Shown piece after piece: positions 1 through 10,180 of a stretch of 51,074 nucleotides of DNA. Made by a program: the position numbers and the translations under genes. Under the pieces are notes generated by a model. It saw only the letters and a list, made by a program, of their open reading frames with translations. It was not told where the DNA came from and searched no databases. How positions within the stretch are numbered: the stretch's first letter is position 1; every line of letters starts with the position of its first letter. The DNA comes from Sphingobacteriales bacterium TSM_CSS. GTDB taxonomy: Bacteria; Bacteroidota; Bacteroidia; Chitinophagales; UBA2359. The stretch lies in contig NBMY01000108.1 in NCBI GenBank assembly GCA_002212985.1, forward strand, positions 1 to 51,074, given 5' to 3'.

Positions 1-2039
1 TACCGGTAATTTCGGCAACGGAAAGCACTTTTTTGTTAACGGCACTTTCGGACGAAACCGAAGGAGAATCGGTAAACTCATTAAGTAAAACGTTTCTTAA
101 AATCATAACGCGTCCGTTGTCGGCTCCGGCCAGCACCATTACCCGCCCGTTTGCATCTCGAGCCACATTAACCGTGCTTACTGTTCCGCCCGAAGGAAAC
201 TGTCCTATTTTAAACCATTCGGGTACTTTACTAACGTCTAAAGCTTCCAGAGTAAGCCAAACTTGCCCTGCGCCGTTGCCGGTAACATAAACCGCAAGGT
301 TGGCATAAGCATCTTCCCATAAAAGGGTAGGTGTAATAAATTCGGGGCCAAAATCAACTTCCCCGTCGGAGTTGCAATCACCGGCGGCATTGGTAGGCTG
401 GCAATCTATATTTTGGTCTAAAAAACCGCCAGAAAATGATTCTCCGCTATTTGACGAGCGACGGAGGCGACCGTTCTGGTTAGCAGCAAACATAATATCG
501 GGGTTAATTTTAGAAATATCGGTATAAGCGCCGTCGCCGCCCGAAACATCAATTCCTGCAAAGTACGATTCGGTATTAAACCGGGTTTGTATGGTTCCGT
601 TATCTTGTGTTCCACCAATAACCCGCCCGTCGAAACCGGCGGCAATGGCATAAAACTGAGTTACATTATAGTTTCGGTTCATAGCTATCCAGGTGGGCGC
701 CACATTTCCTGCATTGACGCTTCTAAAAATACCTCCATCATTCCCCACAAAAACAATATTGGGGTTGGTGGGATGAAACAGAATGGTATGTTGGTCAACA
801 TGCACGTAGTAAGGATTGCTCAGGTCTTCGCCACCACCCGATAAAGGTTGCCAATTATCTTCTGCCGACCACGACCATAGTGTAATGCCGCCCACAAAAA
901 TACGCTGCGGTTTAACAGGGTCAACGGCTATGCATAAATCATACCACCCCTGGCAATAACCGCCCCCCGAAAGCGGGTCGAAAATGCCGTCAACCCCTGC
1001 GCCTATTTCTGCCCAAATATTACCGCCATCGGTACTTTGCAGCACCTGTCGGAGGCATCCGCTTGAATAAATGGTAATAGCATAAACATAATTGGGGTTT
1101 GTGGGCGAAACAGCCAACTTTTTATTATCACTTACTACCGGAAAATTACCTAAATCAGCGCCGCTTTTTTGCACAAAGGTTAACCCATCGGTAGAACGGT
1201 AATAGTGACCACCGGCCAATGCATGAATATGTCCGTTGGAAGCCGCCACTACATCATACGCTGTGCCCGATGAAGCAGGAATACCATCGGGCAACGACCA
1301 ATTCTGCCCGCCATCGGTACTTAAGTACAAAGAACGGTCGGTGGCTGCATAAATGAGGTTGGAGTTGGTGGGGTGAACTGCCATAGCTATAATGTATGCC
1401 CACTGCTGTGTATTGTTGTTGGGTGTTGGCTCGGTGTTTTCAAGTAACAAAAAGGTATTACCGACATCAGTAGATTTATAAATTCCGCAGCCGGGAAAAG
1501 CGCTGTTGCCCGTTCCGTAAAAATCATTGCTCCATCCGGCAATTTTTTCACCGGTTCCCATGTAAATATCGCCGTTTGGCGCTTGTACCAGGCAAGATAC
1601 AGAAAGGCAGGGCCGCTCGCGGTTCATAGGATGTTCGTGCCAGTTTAATCCTGCATCGTCTGATACCCACAAACCACCCGAGACCGAACCGGCAAGCATG
1701 TGGTTGGTATTATTTCGGTCAATGAGAATGGCACGGGTACGGCCTCCCACGTTGTTAGGTCCCATAAACTCCCATTGCATAACCGAACTGCCCGATTTAG
1801 CAACCTCCATTACATCGGCTTGTTTTCGGGCGCGCAACACATCGGGTACTTCCACAGCACCTGTTTGGGGATTCATTCGACGCTTGTTGAGGTATTCCAA
1901 TGCACCTTTTATACCCTGCTCTTCCTTTTCGTATGTGGTTTGGAGTGGCTCCGATTTATCATTACCCGGCCCAAAGTGCAAAACGCCGGCTGTTGCCGAA
2001 AAAAAGGCGGTTAACGCCAACAGATATTTAATTTTCATG
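1..2039 (-). CDS. Secreted BNR/sortilin-like beta-propeller protein (partial, C-terminus outside window)
   Basis: The reading frame is open from an ATG at 2039 to the left edge, giving about 679 visible residues with no stop. The N-terminus (MKIKYLLALTAFFSATAG) is a Sec signal peptide. Repeated blades of the type GGLWVSDDAGLNW, IYKSTDVGNTF and YLSTDGGQNW are BNR/Asp-box motifs, as in VPS10/sortilin-like propellers of Bacteroidota. The gene is clearly paralogous to its neighbour, sharing for example a D-C-N-S-D-G calcium-binding-like insertion near residue 590. By analogy a T9SS sorting tail is expected beyond the edge but cannot be seen. Such proteins are extracellular or cell-surface; the substrate is unknown. 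Confidence 0.85.
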
Positions 2040-2076
2040 ACGTATGTAAATTTTTTCTAAAAATCAACAATAAAGC

Positions 2077-2111
2077 AAAAGCCTTCTTTACCCATGGTAG
2101 AGAAGGCTTTT
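2077..2111 (-). terminator. Rho-independent terminator after the second BNR gene
   Basis: A perfect 11-bp inverted repeat (AAAAGCCTTCT / AGAAGGCTTTT) with a 13-nt loop lies 27 bp beyond the stop of the 2138-4966 gene. It sits in the 98-bp gap between the two BNR paralogues and probably separates their transcripts. Confidence 0.7.
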
Positions 2112-2137
2112 ACACAACACCCGTACAAGGATATTGT

Positions 2138-4966
2138 TTATTTTACAACAAACTTGGTTACTGCTCTTTCTTTACCGTTATCGAGTACGGCTAAGTAAGC
2201 GCCGGGTGCAAAATCGGAAGCGGCAATGTTAAGGGTTTGCTTCCCGGTTGTTTGCGCATCGGCAGTTTGGCGGCATACCATTTGTCCGTTGAGGTTGTAG
2301 ATGGTAACCAAGGCCTGATTGGCAGCATAAGGCAGCGAGATGGTAATTAAACCATTTCCCGACAACGGATTGGGGCTAACCTGTATGCCCGGTTGATTGC
2401 CCGAAGGGGTATTGATACCAACACCCGAACCCCAGCCGGGTAAACTCACATCGCAGAAAGAATAGGTAAAGGTAGTGCTTCGGTACATACCTTTTCCGTG
2501 AGTGCCAATATACAATACATTGCAACCTTGTTGCTGCGAAGGATACTTAATGGGTTCCTGACGAATGCGGAACACCGGTACCCGGCCAATGCCATCGTTT
2601 TGCTCAGACCATACATAATCAAAACTGGTGGTACCGGTTTGAATGATATCACACATCCAAACCCCCATTTCGGTAGCGGCATACGCTCTGAAAGGATTGT
2701 CTTTCTCCAGAATAAGGTCGTAAACCGGCATAGGTGGCAGGGCATTTTCGGCCAAACCCTGCATCGATTCAAATACCGGGTTGTTGGCAAGTGCATTGGC
2801 GCTTCTGAAAACATAAATATTGCGGCCATAGTTACCCATGGTAACGATCATATTTTGCGGATTGGTGGGGTCAACGGTTACAGAGGTAACATAGCGTGCC
2901 TGATCTAAACCACCGGTTACTGTATTGGCAGCAATGGTTTTAACGGTAATTTGGTTGGTTGCGGCAACTTGCGGCACTTCGGCAAATTCATCAACAATGA
3001 CGTTGCGCATGGTCATTACCCTTCCGTCTTGCGAGCCGGCAATAATCATTACTTTTCCGGCTAAATCGCGGGCAACATTGACGGTGGTAACTAACCTGCC
3101 GCTGCCGCCGCCGCTAAAGGTGCCCACGTTAAACCATTCGGGAACGGTGCTTACGTTCAAGGCTTCAAGAGTTATCCATACCTTACCGTCGCCGCTGCCG
3201 GTAACATACACGGCTAAGTTAAGGTCAACATCTTCCCACAACACGGTAGGGGTAATAAATTCGGGTCCGCCGTCAACATTGCCGTCAGAATTACAGTCGC
3301 CACTTGTGGTAAGCGGCTGACAGTCAATTTTTTGGTCTAAGAAACCACCTGAAAAAGATTCGCCGGCATTGGAGGAGCGGTATAAAGCGCCTTCTACATA
3401 AGCGCCAAACATAATGTTTGGATTAATTTTAGAAACATCGGTATAACCGCCGTCGCCGCCAATAGCTTCGGTAGTAGAGAGATAAGAATCTGTATTGAAG
3501 GTAGTGTATTGCGTGCCGTTATCCTGTGTTCCGCCAATTACGCGTCCGTCATAACCCGATGCTACGCTGTAAAACTGGGTAACGTTGTAATTGCGGTTAA
3601 GGGTGGCAAATGTTGGCGCCAAATCGCCTGCATTGGTAGTGCGGGCAATACCGCCATCATTACCAATATACAGAATATTGGGGTTGGTGGGGTGAAATAC
3701 CAGTGTGTGCTTATCGGCATGAACATAATACGGGTAAGCGGGGTCTTCGGGAAACCAGTTGCCCACCTGCTGCCAGTTATCTTGAGCAGACCATGACCAA
3801 AGGTCAACGCCGCCTATAAAAATACGCTCTTTGTTTGCGGGATCAACGGCAATACACAAATCATACCAGCCTTGGCAAAAAGTGCCGCCTGCCGACATAG
3901 GTTCAAAAAATTCACTGCCACCTGCGCCAATTTCCACCCAGGTTTCGCCGGCATCGGCGCTTTGCAATACTTGTCGCAAACAACCTGTAGTGCGGGTAGT
4001 AACCACATACAAATAGTTCGGGTCAGTAGGAGATACGGCAAGTTTTTTGTTTTCGCCATATACCGGGAAATTGCCTAAGTTATTGCCGCTTTTTTCAACA
4101 AAGGTCATGCCATCTGTTGATTTAAAATATTTGGAGCTGATTAAAACATGTATGGTACCGTTGGAAGCTGCCCTAACATCCCAGCAGGTACCGCTCAAGT
4201 CGGGAATTCCGGTGGGCGAAACCCATGTTTCACCACCGTCGGTACTCATGAAGAATGAGCGGTCGGTAGCGGCATATACCCATTCCGGATTGGTGGGGTG
4301 GGTGGCCAATGCTACAATGTAGGCCCAACGGTGGGTATCGCTGTTGAGAGCCGGTATTGTGCTTTCAAGCAGGCTGAACGTGCTTCCTCCATCGGTAGAT
4401 TTATAAATACCGCAGCCTGCAAACCCACTGTCGCCATTTCCGTATGTTACGCCGTTCCATATTTTTTCGCCGGTACCCACATAAATATCGCCGTTAGATG
4501 CACGGGCAATGCAGGAAATACTAAGGCAAGGCAATTCGCGGTTTTGGGGGTGTTCTGACCAGTTGAGGCCTCCATCATTGCTTACCCACAAGCCACCTGA
4601 CACGGCGCCGGCAATCATTTTGTTTGGATTGGTAGGATCAATTAAAATGGCGCGGGTACGTCCGCCAATATTATTGGGCCCCATAAAATCCCACTGAATA
4701 ATGGAAGAACCCGATTTTGCAAGTTTCATGTCATCGGCCTGTTTGCGGGCGCGCACCACATCAGCAATGTCAACTTCACCGGTTACGGGGTCAGCCCGAC
4801 GGCGGTTCAGGTAATCTAATGCGCCGGCAATACCACGCTCATGTTCTTCATATTCTTTGCCTTCACGTTCACCGGTATGGCGGGCAATTTTTGAATGCTG
4901 CTGAAAGTTGTAAATAAGTGCTGCGCTTACAACCAAAATAAAAAAGAGTAGAAAAGTCCTTTTCAT
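2138..4966 (-). CDS. T9SS-secreted BNR/sortilin-like beta-propeller protein
   Basis: The protein has 942 residues from the ATG at 4966. I chose this start because a signal peptide (MKRTFLLFFILVVSAALIYN) begins there and a TAnnTTTG box lies 15 nt upstream; the frame is open 38 codons further but upstream residues look non-coding. The middle is a chain of BNR blades (GGLWVSNDGGLNW, IYKSTDGGSTF, FFMSTDGGETW, VLQSADAGETW). The last ~85 residues (VSPNPLSGNG to VTKFVVK) form a type IX secretion C-terminal sorting domain with the usual NPxxxG start and beta-sandwich pattern. It should be carried across the outer membrane and anchored or released. The paralogue at 1-2039 is its direct downstream neighbour. 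Confidence 0.9.
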   Translation of the reverse strand: MKRTFLLFFILVVSAALIYNFQQHSKIARHTGEREGKEYEEHERGIAGALDYLNRRRADPVTGEVDIADVVRARKQADDMKLAKSGSSIIQWDFMGPNNIGGRTRAILIDPTNPNKMIAGAVSGGLWVSNDGGLNWSEHPQNRELPCLSISCIARASNGDIYVGTGEKIWNGVTYGNGDSGFAGCGIYKSTDGGSTFSLLESTIPALNSDTHRWAYIVALATHPTNPEWVYAATDRSFFMSTDGGETWVSPTGIPDLSGTCWDVRAASNGTIHVLISSKYFKSTDGMTFVEKSGNNLGNFPVYGENKKLAVSPTDPNYLYVVTTRTTGCLRQVLQSADAGETWVEIGAGGSEFFEPMSAGGTFCQGWYDLCIAVDPANKERIFIGGVDLWSWSAQDNWQQVGNWFPEDPAYPYYVHADKHTLVFHPTNPNILYIGNDGGIARTTNAGDLAPTFATLNRNYNVTQFYSVASGYDGRVIGGTQDNGTQYTTFNTDSYLSTTEAIGGDGGYTDVSKINPNIMFGAYVEGALYRSSNAGESFSGGFLDQKIDCQPLTTSGDCNSDGNVDGGPEFITPTVLWEDVDLNLAVYVTGSGDGKVWITLEALNVSTVPEWFNVGTFSGGGSGRLVTTVNVARDLAGKVMIIAGSQDGRVMTMRNVIVDEFAEVPQVAATNQITVKTIAANTVTGGLDQARYVTSVTVDPTNPQNMIVTMGNYGRNIYVFRSANALANNPVFESMQGLAENALPPMPVYDLILEKDNPFRAYAATEMGVWMCDIIQTGTTSFDYVWSEQNDGIGRVPVFRIRQEPIKYPSQQQGCNVLYIGTHGKGMYRSTTFTYSFCDVSLPGWGSGVGINTPSGNQPGIQVSPNPLSGNGLITISLPYAANQALVTIYNLNGQMVCRQTADAQTTGKQTLNIAASDFAPGAYLAVLDNGKERAVTKFVVK

Positions 4967-4981
4967 ATTTACTTGTTTAAA

Positions 4982-4989
4982 CAAAACTA
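4982..4989 (-). promoter_or_regulatory. -7 box (TAGTTTTG) of the BNR gene
   Basis: On the minus strand TAGTTTTG fits the Bacteroidota -7 consensus TAnnTTTG and lies 15 nt before the chosen ATG at 4966. A TTG about 19 bp further upstream could be the -33 element. This supports the shorter start. Confidence 0.5.
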
Positions 4990-5100
4990 AAATTTCTGTG
5001 CAATATAGCAAGAATTGATAACCTGCTTTCAATAAGCCTGCAAAAAAATGCAGCCAATTTTTATTTTTTACAAATAACAAACACTTACAGTACGCATCGG

Positions 5101-5982
5101 TTAAAAAAGGTGTTTTTCGGCATGATACGAAGAGCGAACAAGTGGCGCGCTTTCTACATATTTAAACCCTTTCGCCAACCCCGCTTCTTTATACATGCTA
5201 AACGTATCTGGGTGAACAAACGTTGCCACCTCTAAGTGAAATTTTGTTGGTTGAAGGTATTGTCCTATGGTAAGCACCTCACAGCCATGTTGCAGCAGGT
5301 CGTCCATGAGTTGAAACACTTCGTCGCTCGTTTCGCCCAAACCCACCATAAAACCCGATTTGGTGCGCAGACCTTCGGCTTTAGTGCGCTGAATTTGCTC
5401 CAAACTACGGCTATATTTTGCCTGCGGCCGTACCAACCGGTACAAGCGGCTTACGGTTTCCATATTGTGCGATACTACTTCGGGGCGTTCTGCCAGGACA
5501 GTGTAAAGATTTTCCCACTTGGCCTTAAAATCGGGAATGAGTGTTTCGAGTGTTGTTTGCGGACTAAGCATCCTGATTTGCCTGATGGTTTCGGCCCATA
5601 CAAAAGCGCCGCCGTCCTTCAGTTCATCGCGATTTACCGATGTTAAAACACAGTGTTTTACGCCCATGAGTTGCACAGCTTCGGCCACGCGGCGGGGCTC
5701 ATCCAGGTCAAGCTCGGTAGGTTTGCCGGTTGCTACTGCACAAAAAGAGCAGGAACGCGTACACACATTGCCCAAAATCATAAAAGTAGCAGTACCTGCC
5801 CCCCAACATTCGCCCATGTTGGGGCAATTTCCGCTTTCGCAAATGGTGTGCAATTTGTGTTCATCTACAATATTGCGCACCTTGCGGTAAGTTTGCCCGG
5901 TTGGCAACTTTACCCGCAGCCATTCGGGTTTTTTGCGTTTTATTGGTTCAGTGCCGGGGTTAATTACCGGTAAGTCTATCAT
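5101..5982 (-). CDS. lipA: Lipoyl synthase
   Basis: A radical-SAM enzyme that inserts two sulfur atoms into protein-bound octanoyl groups to make the lipoyl cofactor of 2-oxoacid dehydrogenases and GcvH. At 293 residues it is close to the family length. The auxiliary cluster motif is C48-x4-C53-x5-C59 ([12 protein letters not shown]) and the radical-SAM cluster is C74-x3-C78-x2-C81 (CTRSCSFC). The C-terminus carries the conserved RSSY whose serine ligates the auxiliary cluster. All key residues are present. It stands alone; lipB is not adjacent. Confidence 0.97.
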   Translation of the reverse strand: MIDLPVINPGTEPIKRKKPEWLRVKLPTGQTYRKVRNIVDEHKLHTICESGNCPNMGECWGAGTATFMILGNVCTRSCSFCAVATGKPTELDLDEPRRVAEAVQLMGVKHCVLTSVNRDELKDGGAFVWAETIRQIRMLSPQTTLETLIPDFKAKWENLYTVLAERPEVVSHNMETVSRLYRLVRPQAKYSRSLEQIQRTKAEGLRTKSGFMVGLGETSDEVFQLMDDLLQHGCEVLTIGQYLQPTKFHLEVATFVHPDTFSMYKEAGLAKGFKYVESAPLVRSSYHAEKHLF

Positions 5983-6178
5983 CTGTTTCTAAATTTACTC
6001 TAAATTACTGTTTTTTGGTGAATTGTGCAACCTTTCCCACAATTATTTCGGCTTTGCGTTTTCATTTTTATTTGAAAACAGGAAAAAGCATTAGCAGCTC
6101 ATCCCGAAAGCTTTTTTTTATACAAGGTTGCTTCCTCCGCCCGGTTGCAGGGCAGAGAAAGCAACAAGCGGCAGGTGT

Positions 6179-6841
6179 TTATATTTTTGAAACTCTTTTA
6201 ATGCTGCACCCTACGGCTTTGGTTACGTTGGGGTCAATAGGCTGTCCGGCTACCAGGCTGTTAACGGCATTTTTAATGTAAAACTGCTGCACTTTTTCGG
6301 GTTCTTTCATATTGTCGTCAATGCAGCCTTTGTAGGCCAATTTCAGGTCTTTGTCAAATAAAAACAGGTCGGGTGTGCGGGTTGCGCCCAAAGCATCGGC
6401 GAATTGGTGGTTTTTGTCAATCAGGTAGGGGAAATTGTAGCCTTTTTCCATAGCATGTTGTTTCATGGCTTCGGGCGAGTCTTCCTTATCGCGCTGTGCC
6501 TCGTTTGAATTTACCACCATCAGTCCTATTTTGTTGAGCTGGCAAAATTCGGCAATTTTGGGATAGCGGTCTTCCCAGCCAATTACATATGGACATTCAT
6601 TGCACGAAAACATAACCAGTAAACCGTTTTCGCCTTTAATGTCGGTGGCAGACAGTTCACTGCCCGATACATCGGCCATTTTCAGGTCGGCTATTGGCAG
6701 GGAAGCGCCAATTTCAAGTGAGGCAGGAGAATCTACCCCTTTGTTTTGTGTTGTGTTACCTGTTTCGGGTTGGGTGGCGCTGTTGCAGGCGGCAAAAGCC
6801 ATTACCCCCAGCAGAAGCAGCATCCTGACAAAATACTTCAT
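6179..6841 (-). CDS. Thioredoxin-like (redoxin family) lipoprotein
   Basis: The protein has 220 residues with a lipoprotein signal peptide ending in the lipobox FAAC (Cys19), so it is probably anchored in the envelope. A thioredoxin-fold domain follows. Its strand-loop LLVMFSCNECPYV carries a CxxC pair (C80, C83) where thioredoxins and AhpC/TlpA proteins have their redox cysteines, and a later TPDLFLFD matches the cis-proline loop region. It resembles the family often annotated thioredoxin-like or redoxin-domain in Bacteroidota. The redox partner is unknown. About 195 bp separate it from lipA; I see no gene in that gap. Confidence 0.8.
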   Translation of the reverse strand: MKYFVRMLLLLGVMAFAACNSATQPETGNTTQNKGVDSPASLEIGASLPIADLKMADVSGSELSATDIKGENGLLVMFSCNECPYVIGWEDRYPKIAEFCQLNKIGLMVVNSNEAQRDKEDSPEAMKQHAMEKGYNFPYLIDKNHQFADALGATRTPDLFLFDKDLKLAYKGCIDDNMKEPEKVQQFYIKNAVNSLVAGQPIDPNVTKAVGCSIKRVSKI

Positions 6842-6992
6842 AGTTTTTACGTTTATGTGTTAAAGAAAAAGTTTTCAATAACAACAGTTGTGTTTTAAAA
6901 TAGTTTACCGTCTTGTATTTGCACCGTTTTGTCTGTTATGGCAAATTCGCAAAATACTGTCGTCAGGCAGACCATTACCCGGCTGGTTTGCG

Positions 6993-7000
6993 TATATTTG
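6993..7000 (+). promoter_or_regulatory. -7 box (TATATTTG) of dapB
   Basis: Exact TAnnTTTG match 27 nt before the dapB ATG. It argues for the start at 7028 rather than the upstream in-frame ATG at 6929, which would lie before the promoter. Confidence 0.6.
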
Positions 7001-7027
7001 TACTACTTTACGCAAATAGACTGCCTT

Positions 7028-7759
7028 ATGAATATAGCGCTAATTGGATACGGAAAAATGGGGAAAACCATTGAACAGGTCATAGCTGAGGAATATGCCG
7101 GCAGTTGCCAGATTGTGTTGCGAGTTGACAGCCAAAACTGCCATACCTTAGACATACCCACCCTGCAAAAAGCCGATGTTGCCATAGAATTTACCACCCC
7201 CACCGCCGCTGCCCACAACCTGTTGCTTTGCATGGAAGCAGGCGTACCCGTTGTTTGCGGCACAACGGGCTGGTTAAACAGGTTTGATGAAATACGGCAA
7301 ATGTGTTTACATAAGGGCGGAGCGCTGGTATATGCCAGCAATTTCAGCGTTGGGGTAAACCTTTTTTTTGAACTGAACCGCCTGCTGGCTCAACTGATGC
7401 GCCCCTACCCGCAATACCACCCTCAAATTGAAGAAACGCACCACGTTCAAAAGAAAGATGCGCCAAGCGGAACAGCCGTTACCCTGGCCGAAGCAGTAGT
7501 GAGCGAAAGCCTGAAACTGCAGAAATGGGTAACCCACTCCAACATTGAACCCGATGAATTGCCTGTAATATCGCACCGCATAGAAGATGTGAAAGGCACA
7601 CATATTGTGCGCTATCAATCTGCCATAGATACCATAGAAATTAGCCATACTGCACATAGCCGCCGGGGTTTTGCGCAAGGCGCTGTAATGGCAGCTACAT
7701 GGGTAGTGGGGAAAAAGGGAATTTTTACCATGCGCGATGTACTGCAAATGGGCGTTTAG
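7028..7759 (+). CDS. dapB: 4-hydroxy-tetrahydrodipicolinate reductase
   Basis: Catalyses the NAD(P)H-dependent reduction step of lysine and meso-diaminopimelate synthesis in the cytoplasm. The 243-residue protein begins [15 protein letters not shown], a Rossmann GxGxMG motif, and contains the family signature around [15 protein letters not shown] with the catalytic His and Lys. The C-terminal part ([18 protein letters not shown]) matches the tetramerisation/closing region. The open frame extends 33 codons upstream but those residues look random and precede the -7 box. Its stop overlaps the stop of the convergent msrB gene by 4 bp. Confidence 0.95.
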   Translation: MNIALIGYGKMGKTIEQVIAEEYAGSCQIVLRVDSQNCHTLDIPTLQKADVAIEFTTPTAAAHNLLLCMEAGVPVVCGTTGWLNRFDEIRQMCLHKGGALVYASNFSVGVNLFFELNRLLAQLMRPYPQYHPQIEETHHVQKKDAPSGTAVTLAEAVVSESLKLQKWVTHSNIEPDELPVISHRIEDVKGTHIVRYQSAIDTIEISHTAHSRRGFAQGAVMAATWVVGKKGIFTMRDVLQMGV

Positions 7760-8310
7760 GGTGCTTTTTCAAACCGCAGCGCGGCCGAGTTCATGCAGTA
7801 GCGCAAGCCGGTAGGTTTGGGTCCGTCGTCAAATACATGGCCAAGGTGAGCGCCGCATCGGGCACAACTCACCTCGGTGCGCATCATGCCATAGGCGGTA
7901 TCTGCTTTTTCTTCAATATGCACTTTTTCGAGCGGCTGCCAGAAACTGGGCCAGCCGGTTCCCGAATCGAACTTCTGCGCCGATGAAAAAAGGGGTAAAT
8001 TACAGCCAATACAATAATAGGTGCCCTGTTGGTGGTTGTCCCAATAGGCATTGTCAAAAGCGCGCTCGGTACCCTGCTGCCGGGTAACGTAGTATTGCAT
8101 GTCGGTAAGTATTTCGCGCCATTGGGCATCGGTTTTAACCACTTTTTCAAAAGGCAGTTTGCGGGCCGCAGCGGCGGGTTGCTCTTGCTTTTCCATAGTG
8201 GTATCGGTCTGTGGCTGGTTAATGCTTTTGTTTGAAGTACAAGATTGCCATAACAGCCCAAACGACAGCACACACAAGGCAGAAAACAGGATTTTACAAT
8301 TGGTAAACAT
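7756..8310 (-). CDS. msrB: Peptide methionine-R-sulfoxide reductase, lipoprotein form
   Basis: Reduces methionine-R-sulfoxide in proteins. The 184-residue protein starts with a lipoprotein signal peptide (lipobox near WQSC24), so repair probably takes place in the periplasm. The MsrB domain spans about residues 52-182: zinc-binding pairs C100/C103 (YYCIGC) and C149/C152 (SCARC), the [10 protein letters not shown] motif, and the catalytic Cys172 in RYCMNSAAL (family usually RYCINSASL). It ends tail to tail with dapB, the two stops overlapping. Confidence 0.95.
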   Translation of the reverse strand: MFTNCKILFSALCVLSFGLLWQSCTSNKSINQPQTDTTMEKQEQPAAAARKLPFEKVVKTDAQWREILTDMQYYVTRQQGTERAFDNAYWDNHQQGTYYCIGCNLPLFSSAQKFDSGTGWPSFWQPLEKVHIEEKADTAYGMMRTEVSCARCGAHLGHVFDDGPKPTGLRYCMNSAALRFEKAP

Positions 8311-8396
8311 GAAACAGGGTTATTTGGTGTACTGCAAAGTAACACATAAACCGGCGCCTGTGTTGTCTGCTGCCCGACTCTTTGCAGGGCATGAAT

Positions 8397-9806
8397 TTAT
8401 TTTTTCTCTTTCGATGAAAAAATATAGTTGAGAATAAGGTTAAGGTGGTGCATATCTACTTTGTTAATTTGGTAGCGCGGGTTGTTGTATAAATTGCCCA
8501 GCCTGCCTTTATACACATAGAGCAGGTCAATGTAAACACCCCTGAAAAACCCGCCCAACGGGTAGCGAAGGTTGGCGTTTAACTGGTTAAACGAGGGCAG
8601 CCCGTACTTATTTAGCGGTACGTTCAGCACATTGGGTGTGTAAAAATGTCCGTAGGCAATGTTTACTTTTAAACCGTTGGTAAAATCTTTTTGCAGGGTA
8701 AGGGTTGCTGCATGTACATTGCCCATGCCCTCCATGCGCTCGCGTTGAAGAAAGGTAAAAAAAGGTTCGCGCCCCCATTCGCGCGGAAACAGAAAACGCC
8801 CGTCGTCCGTTATTCGGGTATAGGCTGCAAACAGGCTCCATCCTGATAATTCCAGCCCGGTTTTGGCGCTAATAACATTTGCCCGGTTCTTTTCGGGAAA
8901 ATAAGTGAGCGACTGATTGGTGTTTCCGCCGTGGTTTACCGCTGTTTGCCATGTATATTGTAACCCGCTTTTCCAACTAATTCCTCTTTTTAGTCTTATT
9001 TCCCAGTCGGTTTGTATCAGCAAGGTGTTAAACATGTTATCGGCAAAGGTATTCCAGATGTTTACCTGAACAGGTTTCCATGGGTTGGCGGACACATGCA
9101 ACAGTCCAATGCCACGGGTACTGATATTTCCTTGATAGCCCGATGGATTTCCATGTACATCTTTACCCAAGGGGTAAATGCCCACTGATTGTGCCACCGA
9201 ATACCACTTTACAGTTGACCTTGGCGACATTCCGTAAAGCCAGCCGGCATCTATGCTGATGTTGCGAATTTCATTAAAGTTTATCCAAATCCCTTCTTCC
9301 AGTGTTGGGCGCATACGGCCATCTTGTTTATTGATGAACGGCGTGTTGAGCAATTGCTTGCCCAGAGTAATGACAGATTTGCCAGGCCGGTAACGCAGGA
9401 AGAGCTCCTCTAATCGGTCTAAATCGGTGTAGCTGCCTGCGTTGTCCATATCAAAGAGGCCTATTTCGTAACGATTGGCAGCGTTGGTGAGCGAATCGGG
9501 TTTGGTTAAATTGCTGCCCGAAAGGCGATATATAAAAAAGCCGCTTACCCCAAATTGAAACCTTTTCCAAACGGCACTTTCAAACCCAATGCCGGCACCA
9601 ATTGCCCAAGCGTAGTAATCAGATAAATTGCCATGATTAACCGTTGCCATAATATCATTGCGCGCCTGTGCCGAAAAATTGCCCTTTGAAAAAAAACGGT
9701 GCAATCCCATTGAGTCGGGCTTTGATTCCTTACCTATGCTGGGTTGTGCACTAAGCATTACCGGAAACAAAACAAGAAAGAGAACAACCTTTAAATATGA
9801 ATACAT
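8397..9806 (-). CDS. OprD-family outer membrane porin
   Basis: The protein has 469 residues from the ATG at 9806, chosen because a signal peptide (MYSYLKVVLFLVLFPVMLSA) starts there; the frame runs 34 codons further up without plausible sequence. The segment GKQLLNTPFINKQDGRMRPT followed by a G-x-W-I-N-F-N-E-I core is typical of OprD-like specific porins. The rest is alternating hydrophobic beta strands ending at LILNYIFSSKEKK. It likely passes a small solute through the outer membrane. Being the last gene of the sulfur island, it may admit an oxyanion such as thiosulfate; this is inference only. Confidence 0.75.
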   Translation of the reverse strand: MYSYLKVVLFLVLFPVMLSAQPSIGKESKPDSMGLHRFFSKGNFSAQARNDIMATVNHGNLSDYYAWAIGAGIGFESAVWKRFQFGVSGFFIYRLSGSNLTKPDSLTNAANRYEIGLFDMDNAGSYTDLDRLEELFLRYRPGKSVITLGKQLLNTPFINKQDGRMRPTLEEGIWINFNEIRNISIDAGWLYGMSPRSTVKWYSVAQSVGIYPLGKDVHGNPSGYQGNISTRGIGLLHVSANPWKPVQVNIWNTFADNMFNTLLIQTDWEIRLKRGISWKSGLQYTWQTAVNHGGNTNQSLTYFPEKNRANVISAKTGLELSGWSLFAAYTRITDDGRFLFPREWGREPFFTFLQRERMEGMGNVHAATLTLQKDFTNGLKVNIAYGHFYTPNVLNVPLNKYGLPSFNQLNANLRYPLGGFFRGVYIDLLYVYKGRLGNLYNNPRYQINKVDMHHLNLILNYIFSSKEKK

Positions 9807-10180
9807 GAAACTGCTTTCATTTAATACCTTTAGGGCACATGAGTTTGAAATTAATTTACTTTTATTCCGTTTCGGTTGATTGTTTGTGGCCGCCCTATTA
9901 ACATTCAACCTCCTTAAGGGTTATGGCTATCGGGTTGTATTATTCCGTATGTTTCCATAAGGTTTATGAACATTAGGACACTTTCAGGGTCATACCGGCT
10001 CGACGGTAAACAATAATGCCTGAAACAAAGGCATGGAAAGCAACACAGAGCAAACATTATTGCGAATGGTGCGCTGCCTGTCTGAAACAATTTACGTTTT
10101 ATAACCCGAAGGGGTTAATTACTCCGTAAAATGCTGCTTTCCGATGTTTGAGTCATTGTGACAAAAGATATTATACGCTG
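9807..10180. other. Intergenic region without a recognised gene
   Basis: These 374 bp between the porin start and the DsrE-like stop contain no frame that looks coding, no convincing -7 box for the porin and no T-tailed hairpin. A short AACCC/GGGTT hairpin near 10103-10116 is the only visible structure. Confidence 0.4.

Noticed and set aside
6127..6165. Hairpin (GTTGCTT/AAGCAAC) downstream of the redoxin lipoprotein as a terminator
   Set aside because: No T run follows on the minus strand; the adjacent run is of A, so it does not fit a rho-independent terminator.
9960..10060. Stretch with GGCTCGACGG that superficially recalls a tmRNA start
   Set aside because: No matching 3' end with an acceptor stem or CCA-type terminus and no tag-peptide frame could be found.
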